From Flavobacterium psychrophilum (GTDB taxonomy: Bacteria; Bacteroidota; Bacteroidia; Flavobacteriales; Flavobacteriaceae), in NCBI GenBank assembly GCA_020720185.1, contig DYPB01000134.1, positions 1-5,097 on the forward strand: a stretch of 5,097 nt of DNA, in the 5' to 3' direction. A program made the translations under genes and the position numbers. Each line of letters begins with the position of its first letter. The stretch's first letter is position 1. Below, piece by piece: positions 1 to 5,097 of this stretch. The notes below the pieces were generated by a model. The model was given only the letters and a program-made list of their open reading frames with translations. It was not told the origin of the DNA and did not search any database.

Positions 1-635
1 AAAATGACATTGTATTAGATTATCATTTAGGAAGCGGAACAACGGCGGCAGCAGCTCACAAAATGAATCGTCAATATATTGGAATTGAACAAATGGATTA
101 TATCGAAACGGTTACTGTTGAACGGTTAAAAAAAGTAATAGGCTCAATAGTTCCATTAAGAAAAGGAGAAATTGTTCAAACAAAACTTGATTTGGTTGCA
201 GAAAAAGAATCTGAATATTTTAAAAATGTTTACGATGAAGGCGGCATTTCCAAAGCTGTCAATTGGCAAGGTGGTGGCGAGTTTGTATATTGCGAACTCA
301 AAAAATACAACCAAACCTTTATTGAGCAAATTGAAGAAGCAAACTCAGCTACCCGCTTATTGGAAATTTGGGAAGAAATGAAAGAACATAGTTTCTTGAA
401 TTACAACGTAGATATTAAAAAACACGACGAAGCAATAGAAGATTTTAAGAAATTGGATATTAAAATTCAGAAAGAGCATTTATTGGAATTGCTCAATAAA
501 AATCAGTTGTACGTAAACCTGTCGTCCATTGACGATGAAGATTACCAAGTAAGTGCAGAAGACAAACACCTTACTCTTGATTTTTACGAAATAAAAGAAG
601 AAAAAGAAGAAGTACAAACAAAAGCCGATTTGTAG
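1..635 (+). CDS. mod: Type III RM DNA methyltransferase Mod, C-terminal part (5' end outside window)
   Basis: This is the 3' part of a site-specific adenine methyltransferase, which would transfer a methyl group from S-adenosylmethionine to adenine N6 and act as the modification and recognition subunit of a type III RM system. The open frame runs from the left edge (first full codon at base 3; 210 residues visible) to TAG at 633-635. The SAM-binding motif I is visible at residues 6-14 as DYHLGSGTT, a variant of the usual DPFxGSGTT. It is followed by YIGIEQ (residues 25-30), whose acidic residue is the expected motif II position. Having motif I near the C-terminus fits the beta-class order of type III Mod proteins, so the DPPY catalytic motif and target-recognition domain should lie upstream of the window. 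GGGEFVYCEL and the tail with NKNQLYVNL are typical of this family. An internal ATG at 63 is not the start, because motif I lies before it. The res partner lies downstream at 2374. Confidence 0.93.
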   Translation, partial: NDIVLDYHLGSGTTAAAAHKMNRQYIGIEQMDYIETVTVERLKKVIGSIVPLRKGEIVQTKLDLVAEKESEYFKNVYDEGGISKAVNWQGGGEFVYCELKKYNQTFIEQIEEANSATRLLEIWEEMKEHSFLNYNVDIKKHDEAIEDFKKLDIKIQKEHLLELLNKNQLYVNLSSIDDEDYQVSAEDKHLTLDFYEIKEEKEEVQTKADL

Positions 636-648
636 ATATGATTTATTG

Positions 649-688
649 CACGAAGATACACGAAGGAAAAACACGAAGATACACGAAG
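649..688 (-). repeat. Four CACGAAG units, opposite in orientation to the main array
   Basis: CACGAAG occurs at 649-655, 659-665, 672-678 and 682-688. The spacers are ATA, GAAAAA and ATA. These units are the reverse complement of the CTTCGTG core that fills 704-892, so the repeat changes orientation between 688 and 704. Their spacer differs from the TAA/TAC used in the main array, suggesting an older or separately evolved block. A 7-bp inverted pair, TTATTGC (643-649) and GCAATAA (693-699), encloses the block. Confidence 0.9.
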
Positions 689-720
689 ATAAGCAATAAT
701 AAACTTCGTGTTGCTTCGTG
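672..720 (+). other. Predicted hairpin at the repeat orientation switch
   Basis: CACGAAG at 672-678 can pair with CTTCGTG at 714-720, and ACACGAAG at 681-688 can pair with CTTCGTGT at 704-711. A 2x2 internal mismatch (679-680 against 712-713) separates the two helices, and the loop is 15 nt (689-703). It lies 37 bp after the mod stop codon and could end or attenuate mod transcription. There is no T-run after it, so a classical intrinsic terminator is not supported. The many other CTTCGTG copies offer alternative pairings. Confidence 0.5.
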
Positions 721-745
721 CAAACTCTGTGTAACTTCGTGTAAC
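699..745 (+). repeat. Left copy of exact 47-bp direct repeat
   Basis: Bases 699-745 are identical to 1286-1332, at an offset of 587 bp. The sequence holds four core units: CTTCGTG, CTTCGTG, the variant CTCTGTG preceded by CAAA, and CTTCGTG. Identity breaks at 698 against 1285 and at 746 against 1333. The two copies bracket the GxxExxY gene, which suggests either a cassette boundary or recent gene conversion between the blocks. Confidence 0.9.
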
Positions 746-895
746 TTCGTGTACCTTCGTGTAACTTCGTGTAACTTCGTGTAACCTCGTGTAACTTCGT
801 GTACCTTCGTGTACCTTCGTGTTGCTTCGTGCAAACTCTGTGTAACTTCGTGTACCTTCGTGTAACTTCGTGTAACCTCGTGTAACTTCGTGTAA
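704..895 (+). repeat. Tandem 10-bp repeat array, 19 units of C(T/C)TCGTG or CTCTGTG with TAA/TAC spacers
   Basis: Heptamer cores start at 704, 714, 725, 735, 745, 755, 765, 775, 785, 795, 805, 815, 825, 836, 846, 856, 866, 876 and 886. Most are CTTCGTG; those at 785 and 876 are CCTCGTG, and those at 725 and 836 are CTCTGTG. The step is 10 bp, except 11 bp where a CAAA spacer precedes CTCTGTG. There is a higher-order period: 815-854 exactly repeats 704-743 (offset 111), so the array is about one and three-quarter copies of a longer unit, the second with units missing. The array fills most of the 282-bp gap between mod and the GxxExxY gene. I see no gene in that gap; the + strand is full of TAA stops. 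Confidence 0.95.
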
Positions 896-917
896 CAAAA
901 AATAATAAAATAAAAAT

Positions 918-1289
918 ATGGAATTTGAAAGCATAACAAGAGAAATAATAGGTTCGGCCATAGAAGTACACAAACAACTTGGACCCGGTTTGTTAGAATC
1001 TGCATACGAGGAATGTTTGGTTTATGAATTGCAACAGAAGGGTTATAAAATTGAACGTCAGAAACCTATTCCTATTATTTACAAAGAAATAAAATTAGAT
1101 TACGGATATAGAATTGATATTTTAGTAGAAAACAAAGTTTTATTGGAATTAAAATCAATAGAAGCGATTGCACCTGTACACGAAGCTCAGATTTTGACCT
1201 ATATGAAATTTTCTGACACTAAAATCGGATTGTTAATCAATTTTAATGTTACAGTTTTAAAAAATGGATTAAAACGTTATGTATTATAA
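918..1289 (+). CDS. GxxExxY family protein (PD-(D/E)XK-like putative nuclease)
   Basis: This complete 123-residue protein belongs to the GxxExxY family, whose members are usually about 120-130 residues. The defining motif is GLLESAY at residues 24-30 (G24, E27, Y30), preceded by the typical VHKQLGPG. A PD-(D/E)XK-like core is visible: D67 in YRIDILV, then E77-L-K79 in LLELKS. The conserved VHEAQ (87-91) and the terminal LLINFN region follow. The family is assigned to the PD-(D/E)XK nuclease superfamily, but its substrate and physiological role are not established to my knowledge. The ATG at 918 follows an A-rich stretch (897-917) with no Shine-Dalgarno sequence, as is usual in Bacteroidota. 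There is no signal peptide or membrane segment, so it is probably cytoplasmic. Arrays of CTTCGTG units flank it on both sides, and its TAA stop (1287-1289) falls inside the right-hand repeat copy. It may be an independent cassette or an accessory of the RM operon. Confidence 0.92.
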   Translation: MEFESITREIIGSAIEVHKQLGPGLLESAYEECLVYELQQKGYKIERQKPIPIIYKEIKLDYGYRIDILVENKVLLELKSIEAIAPVHEAQILTYMKFSDTKIGLLINFNVTVLKNGLKRYVL

Positions 1290-1332
1290 ACTTCGTGTTG
1301 CTTCGTGCAAACTCTGTGTAACTTCGTGTAAC
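1286..1332 (+). repeat. Right copy of exact 47-bp direct repeat, containing the GxxExxY stop codon
   Basis: This copy is identical to 699-745. Cores lie at 1291-1297, 1301-1307, 1312-1318 (CTCTGTG variant) and 1322-1328. It begins at the last base before the TAA stop of the GxxExxY gene, so the gene and repeat are fused without spacing. Only four units are present, against 19 upstream. It ends 22 bp before the rhuM start. Confidence 0.9.
1297..1326 (+). promoter_or_regulatory. Possible Bacteroidota-type promoter within the repeat, upstream of rhuM
   Basis: GTTG (1297-1300) and TAACTTCG (1319-1326) are separated by 18 bp. They resemble the Bacteroidota -33 (TTG/TTTG) and -7 (TAnnTTTG) boxes; the second matches 5 of 6 fixed bases, and the gap is slightly shorter than the usual 19-21 bp. 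A start about 7 bp downstream would leave a leader of roughly 20 nt before the ATG at 1355. The same pair recurs at 710-713/732-739 and 821-824/843-850. This is a weak match in repeated sequence, and transcription from upstream is equally possible. Confidence 0.2.
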
Positions 1333-1354
1333 CTAATAGACAATAATTAATTTT

Positions 1355-2374
1355 ATGGAAACAGGCGAAATAATTATATATAAAAACGCTGAAAACAATA
1401 TCAAAATTGATGTTCGTTTAGAGAATGAAACCGTATGGTTATCACAATTGCAGCTTTGCGAGTTGTTTCAAAAGTCGAAATCAACAATTAGTGAACATAT
1501 TAAAAACATTTTTGAAGAAGAAGAGTTAGACGAAAAAGTGGTTGTTCGGAAATTCCGAACAACCACTCAACACGGTGCTATAGCAGGGAAAACACAAGAA
1601 AATGAAGTAAATGGATATAATCTTGACGTAATAATTTCTGTTGGTTATCGTGTAAAATCGCAACAAGGTACACAGTTTCGTATTTGGGCTACTCAACGGC
1701 TTAAAGATTATATTATAAAGGGTTTTGCACTAAACGATGAGCGTTTTAAAACAGGCAATTCGATGAACTATTTTACCGAATTGCAAGAACGCATCAGGGA
1801 AATTCGACTTTCTGAAAAGTTTTTTTATCAAAAAATTAAAGATATTTACAAAACCAGCATCGACTATAACCCAAAAGAAGAGCAAACTATTGCGTTTTTT
1901 AAAATTGTACAAAACAAATTACTTTGGGCAATAAGCAGTCAAACAGCCGCTGAACTTGTTTATCGCCGTGTAGATGCCTCTTTGCCTTTATTGGGAATGC
2001 AGTCGTATGATAAAAACAATACTACACCAATTAAAAAATCGGAAATTTCAATCGCAAAAAATTATTTGAACGAATCCGAAATAAAACTTTTGGGTTTGTT
2101 GGTTGAGCAATACTTAGCATTTGCCGAAACAATGGCTTTGCAGCAAATACCAATGTATATGAAAGATTGGATTGCCCGTTTAGAGGTAATTTTGCAAATA
2201 AACGGAAGAGAATTACTTACACATGCGGGCAAAGTTAGTAACGAAATGGCTTTACAAAAATCGAATCAAGAATTTCAGAAATTCAAAGAAACTCAAAAAA
2301 TGATAGAAAAAGAAGAAAGTTTAAAAGAGCTTGAACAAGATATTAATTCACTGAAAAATAAACTGAAAAAGTAA
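1355..2374 (+). CDS. rhuM: RhuM family protein (Virulence_RhuM)
   Basis: This is a 339-residue protein of the RhuM family, named after a Salmonella SPI-3 gene; its biochemical function is not established. The N-terminal part (about 17-58) has the family pattern VRLENETVWLSQ...LCELF...STISEHIKNIFEEEEL, which reads like a helix-turn-helix region. The conserved NLDVIISVGYRVKS (89-102) and TQFRIWATQRLKDYIIKG (106-123) follow. The middle domain contains FFYQKIKDIY (156-165), VQNKLLWAISSQTAAE (185-200), QYLAFAE (252-258) and PMYMKDW (266-272). The last 45 residues (295-339) are rich in K, E and Q and are probably a coiled coil. Length and start agree with the family. RhuM genes are often found near RM loci, so an accessory or regulatory role in this operon is likely but inferred. 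The stop TAA (2372-2374) shares its last base with the res start, implying coupled translation. The coding sequence contains a perfect palindrome at 1537-1567. Confidence 0.93.
   Translation: METGEIIIYKNAENNIKIDVRLENETVWLSQLQLCELFQKSKSTISEHIKNIFEEEELDEKVVVRKFRTTTQHGAIAGKTQENEVNGYNLDVIISVGYRVKSQQGTQFRIWATQRLKDYIIKGFALNDERFKTGNSMNYFTELQERIREIRLSEKFFYQKIKDIYKTSIDYNPKEEQTIAFFKIVQNKLLWAISSQTAAELVYRRVDASLPLLGMQSYDKNNTTPIKKSEISIAKNYLNESEIKLLGLLVEQYLAFAETMALQQIPMYMKDWIARLEVILQINGRELLTHAGKVSNEMALQKSNQEFQKFKETQKMIEKEESLKELEQDINSLKNKLKK
1537..1567. repeat. 31-bp perfect palindrome with single central base, inside rhuM
   Basis: The arms 1537-1551 and 1553-1567 are exact reverse complements (15 bp) around A1552, with GTTCGGAA facing TTCCGAAC at the centre. 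It encodes part of KVVVRKFRTTT (about residues 61-71), just after the predicted helix-turn-helix. Such a symmetric site could bind a dimeric protein or extrude as a cruciform. A hairpin with so small a loop would be strained in RNA and would open a few central pairs. Confidence 0.9.
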
Positions 2375-4992
2375 TGGACTTTTTATATAAAAAATTAGAT
2401 AGTGGTTCTGAGTTTAATAGTATTATTGACAATGCAGAAATTCCGGATTATTTAATGAATAATCTAAATGTGAATTTTGAATTACGTCCCTATCAAAAAA
2501 AAGCATTTAGCCGATTTTTTTATTTTTTAGGTAATAATTTTGACAGCAAACAATCAAAACCCTATCAGCTCATGTTCAACATGGCAACCGGTAGCGGTAA
2601 AACCATAATGATGGCCGGTTTAATCTTGTACCTCTATGAAAAGGGTTACAGGAAATTCTTGTTTTTCGTAAACTCTAAAAACATCATAAATAAAACTATC
2701 GACAATTTTATCAATACAAATTCCTCTAAATACTTATTCAATCACACCATTACATTTGACAGTAAAAGGGTAAACATTAAGCAGGTTGATAATTTTGAAG
2801 ATGCAAACAGTAATGACATAAATATTTGTTTTACGACCATTCAAAAACTTCACAGCGACATTTATTCTGAAAAGGAAAACAGTTTGACAATAGAAGATTT
2901 CAAAGAGCAAAAAATTGTATTTATATCTGACGAAGCACATCATATCAACACAAAAACTCTTACACAAACTTCGATTGACAGCCTTGCAAAACCAAGTTGG
3001 GAAAATACGGTGAATCGTATTTTTGACCAAAATTTAGATAATATTCTGCTCGAATTTACCGCAACTCTTGACTACGAGCATAAAAACATTGTCGAAAAAT
3101 ACAAGCCGCGAGTAATTTTCCGCTACGATTTACGCCAGTTTAAGGATGAAAAATACTCGAAAGACGTTAACCTATTACGAAGCGATTTATCCGACAATGA
3201 CAGGATTTTGCAGGCAGTAATTTTAAATCAATACAAACAAGATATTGCCCTTAAAAACGGTATCGATTTAAAACCGGTAATTTTATTTAAAGCACAAAAA
3301 CTTATTGCCGAATCGCTCGAAAACAAAGCAAATTTTCACAGGATTATTGAAAATCTTTCAGAAGCTCAATTACAAAACATTAAAGGGCATTCAACAGTTG
3401 CAATAATACAAAAGGCTTTTACTTTTTATACCGACAACAATATTTCAATTGCTCAACTTATTGCGAAACTTCAGCGAAATTTTGCTGAAACAAATTGCAT
3501 TTCAGTAAACGAAGAAAACCTCGAAAAAACATCGCTCAACAAGGGCGATCGTATTCAATTAATCGAACAGCAATTTGTTTTGAACTCATTGGAAGATAGA
3601 AACAATCCTATCCGGGTAATTTTCGCAGTAAACAAATTGAATGAAGGCTGGGATGTTCTTAACTTATTTGACATCGTGCGTTTATATACAACACGTGATG
3701 CAAAAGAAGGAAAGCCGGGAAATACAACAATGGCAGAAGCTCAGTTAATTGGGCGTGGTGCAAGATATTTTCCTTTTAAAATAAACATTGACCAAGACAA
3801 ATACAAACGTAAATTCGACAAGCCAAACCACGATAATGAGTTAAAAGTTATTGAAGAATTGCATTATCACACAATAGAAGACAGTAAATATATTTCGGAA
3901 CTTAAAAAAGCATTAATTGAAACCGGAATTTATGACGATGATAATGAGTTTGTTGAACGCCAACTGAAAATAAAAGAAGAATTTAAATCAACTGATTTCT
4001 TTAAAAAGACAGTAGTATTTGAAAACGAAAAGAAAGTAAACAAATATGATAATGTAAAATCATTCGCCGACTTAGGTGTTACCAAGAAAAACATTGAATT
4101 TAAGCTACATTCCAGTTCAGGAAAAGTAACAGAAGCATTTGAAACTACCGAAACAAAAAATGAAGTCAGTTACGACCAAAAAGATATTAAAGTTTCAGAA
4201 ATTTCTATTCATATTGTAAAAAATGCAATTGCAAAAAATGAGTTTTACCAATTCAGCACTTTAAAGAAATATTTTAAATCGGTAAAATCAATTGCTGATT
4301 TTATTACAAATACTAAATATTTAGGAAGTCTTGCAATTACATTTAAAGGCACAAAAGACAGATTAACTGAAATTTCAAACCTCGATTATTTATTGGCATT
4401 AAATGAGTTGCTCAAAGCAATTGAAAATGAAATAAAAGGTAATCTGCATGATTATTTTGCTACAGACGACTTTAAAATAATTACCCTCATCAAAGACAAA
4501 TTCACCGATGTTGAATTAAAAATTGGCAAGAATGATGAAAGGGCTAAAAGTCAATCAGATTTTGTAAAAGATAAAGTTTGGTACGCTTACAATGACAATT
4601 TCGGAACAAGTGAAGAAAAAAAATTCGTAGAAATGTTTACTCGGAGAGTCGAAAAATTGCATTCTGACTATGAATCCATTTATTTGATTAGAAACGAAAG
4701 ACAAGTAAAGGTTTTCGATAAAAAAGGCAGACGTTTTGAACCTGATTTTTTGTTGTTTGTAAAGCAAAAAGCAAAAGACAATATTACTTATCAAATGTTT
4801 ATTGAGCCAAAAGGAGCACATTTGAAAGAACATGATAAATGGAAAGAAGAATTTTTGTTGGATATACGAGAACGTTTTGCAAAAAAGACAATTGATTACA
4901 ATTCTGACAAATACAGATTGACAGGAGTTCCATTTTATACAAACAAAACAGAAAATGAATTTATAACAGCCTTTGAAGAATCACTAAAATAA
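2374..4992 (+). CDS. res: Type III restriction enzyme Res-like subunit: DEAD/DEAH helicase with C-terminal nuclease
   Basis: This complete 872-residue protein is the restriction partner of Mod. It would use ATP to translocate after Mod finds unmethylated sites, then cut DNA. Superfamily 2 helicase motifs appear in order: a Q-motif-like ELRPYQKKA (36-44), Walker A ATGSGKT (71-77), DEAHH (186-190), TAT (229-231), VILFKA (302-307), NEGWDV (423-428) and the arginine-finger motif QLIGRGARY (457-465). The C-terminal nuclease region has SEEKKFVEMF (746-755), then D791 in FEPDFLLF and E811-P-K813-G in FIEPKGAH. That is a PD-(D/E)XK arrangement in the form common to this Res subgroup. All key residues are intact, so the enzyme is probably active. 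The ATG at 2374-2376 overlaps the rhuM stop by one base (TAATG) and no ribosome binding site is evident, so translational coupling is likely. It is cytoplasmic, with no signal or membrane segment. Confidence 0.95.
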   Translation: MDFLYKKLDSGSEFNSIIDNAEIPDYLMNNLNVNFELRPYQKKAFSRFFYFLGNNFDSKQSKPYQLMFNMATGSGKTIMMAGLILYLYEKGYRKFLFFVNSKNIINKTIDNFINTNSSKYLFNHTITFDSKRVNIKQVDNFEDANSNDINICFTTIQKLHSDIYSEKENSLTIEDFKEQKIVFISDEAHHINTKTLTQTSIDSLAKPSWENTVNRIFDQNLDNILLEFTATLDYEHKNIVEKYKPRVIFRYDLRQFKDEKYSKDVNLLRSDLSDNDRILQAVILNQYKQDIALKNGIDLKPVILFKAQKLIAESLENKANFHRIIENLSEAQLQNIKGHSTVAIIQKAFTFYTDNNISIAQLIAKLQRNFAETNCISVNEENLEKTSLNKGDRIQLIEQQFVLNSLEDRNNPIRVIFAVNKLNEGWDVLNLFDIVRLYTTRDAKEGKPGNTTMAEAQLIGRGARYFPFKINIDQDKYKRKFDKPNHDNELKVIEELHYHTIEDSKYISELKKALIETGIYDDDNEFVERQLKIKEEFKSTDFFKKTVVFENEKKVNKYDNVKSFADLGVTKKNIEFKLHSSSGKVTEAFETTETKNEVSYDQKDIKVSEISIHIVKNAIAKNEFYQFSTLKKYFKSVKSIADFITNTKYLGSLAITFKGTKDRLTEISNLDYLLALNELLKAIENEIKGNLHDYFATDDFKIITLIKDKFTDVELKIGKNDERAKSQSDFVKDKVWYAYNDNFGTSEEKKFVEMFTRRVEKLHSDYESIYLIRNERQVKVFDKKGRRFEPDFLLFVKQKAKDNITYQMFIEPKGAHLKEHDKWKEEFLLDIRERFAKKTIDYNSDKYRLTGVPFYTNKTENEFITAFEESLK

Positions 4993-5031
4993 AACCAACG
5001 CTTCGTAGTCAAGCACATGGTCGTAAAATAA

Positions 5032-5090
5032 AGCAAACACAACTTTACAGTTCCTTAATAATTTTTGTAAACTGTAAAGTTGTATTTGCT
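5032..5090. terminator. Strong inverted repeat after res, probable (perhaps bidirectional) terminator
   Basis: The arms 5032-5052 and 5070-5090 pair over 21 bp with one mismatch (C5038 against A5084), around a 17-nt loop. It begins 40 bp after the res stop codon. On the + strand no T-run follows (AGTTAAA), so it is a poor intrinsic terminator for res. On the - strand the stem is followed by TTTATTTTAC, a better T-rich tract, which would suit a convergent gene entering from the right. No gene is visible in 4993-5097. An element end or regulatory hairpin is an alternative. Confidence 0.5.
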
Positions 5091-5097
5091 AGTTAAA

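Larger units (their letters stand above)
649..1332 (+). mobile_element. Putative repeat-bracketed GxxExxY cassette inserted between mod and rhuM
   Basis: The segment holds the inverted CACGAAG block, the main array, the GxxExxY gene and a terminal four-unit block, and its flanks belong to a type III RM operon. The exact 47-bp direct repeat at both sides of the gene is the main support. No transposase, integrase or clear target-site duplication is visible. The outer flanks have only a weak 6-bp inverted pair (TTATTG 643-648 and CAATAA 1341-1346), which is unremarkable in AT-rich DNA. The limits given are the outermost core units, not proven ends. Mobility is an inference from layout alone. Confidence 0.35.

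Noticed and set aside
172..381. Small + strand open frame within mod
   Set aside because: It is an out-of-frame shadow of the well-supported Mod coding sequence.
593..612. GAA/AAG-rich stretch at the 3' end of mod as a phase-variation repeat
   Set aside because: It is short and imperfect, encodes an ordinary Lys/Glu tail, and lies after all catalytic motifs, so slippage there would have little effect.
649..895. CRISPR array
   Set aside because: Units are 10 bp with 3-4 nt near-constant spacers. There are no unique spacers of about 30 bp and no cas genes.
480..1005. Three long overlapping minus-strand open frames across the repeat, encoding HEVTRSYTKL-like 10-residue repeats
   Set aside because: A 10-bp repeat without stops on the minus strand is open in all three frames and yields the same kind of peptide in each. 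The frames overlap mod and the GxxExxY gene and resemble no known family, so they are artefacts of the repeat.
1730..1912. Minus-strand open frame within rhuM, and similar minus-strand frames within res (2734-3030, 4555-4833)
   Set aside because: They lie antisense to genes with clear family motifs, have no recognisable domains, and are expected by chance.
2380..2393. TTTTTATATAAAAA palindrome at the start of res
   Set aside because: It is a low-complexity A/T stretch expected in AT-rich DNA, with no further support as a regulatory site.
4993..5097. Integron attC site or another repeat block downstream of res
   Set aside because: No paired RYYYAAC/GTTRRRY core sites are seen, and CTTCGTA at 5001-5007 is a lone imperfect match to the repeat core.

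Overview
The window is AT-rich, and its genes are preceded by A/T-rich stretches rather than Shine-Dalgarno sequences. Together with the protein families present, this suggests a Bacteroidota (Bacteroidetes) genome. That assignment is an inference; no rRNA, tRNA or other taxonomic marker is present.

All real genes lie on the + strand and form a type III restriction-modification (RM) locus. From left to right: (1) the C-terminal part of a Mod DNA adenine methyltransferase, entering from beyond the left edge and ending at 635; (2) a repeat-rich stretch (643-917) in which four CACGAAG units in one orientation meet 19 units in the opposite orientation, arranged with a period of about 10 bp; (3) a small GxxExxY-family protein with a PD-(D/E)XK-like nuclease signature (918-1289), whose stop codon lies inside a second copy of the repeat (1286-1332); (4) a RhuM-family protein (1355-2374); (5) a type III Res-like helicase-nuclease (2374-4992) that overlaps rhuM by one base; and (6) a short tail with a strong inverted repeat (5032-5090).

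Mod protects host sites by methylation, and Res supplies the ATP-dependent motor and nuclease. RhuM sits between them as an accessory protein of unknown biochemical role. The GxxExxY gene and its repeats look like a self-contained cassette placed between mod and rhuM, because it is bracketed by an exact 47-bp direct repeat (699-745 and 1286-1332).

The least explained structures are this repeat-bracketed nuclease-like cassette, a 10-bp sequence shared by the repeats and a conserved motif of the cassette's own gene, and a 31-bp perfect palindrome (single central base) inside the rhuM coding sequence.
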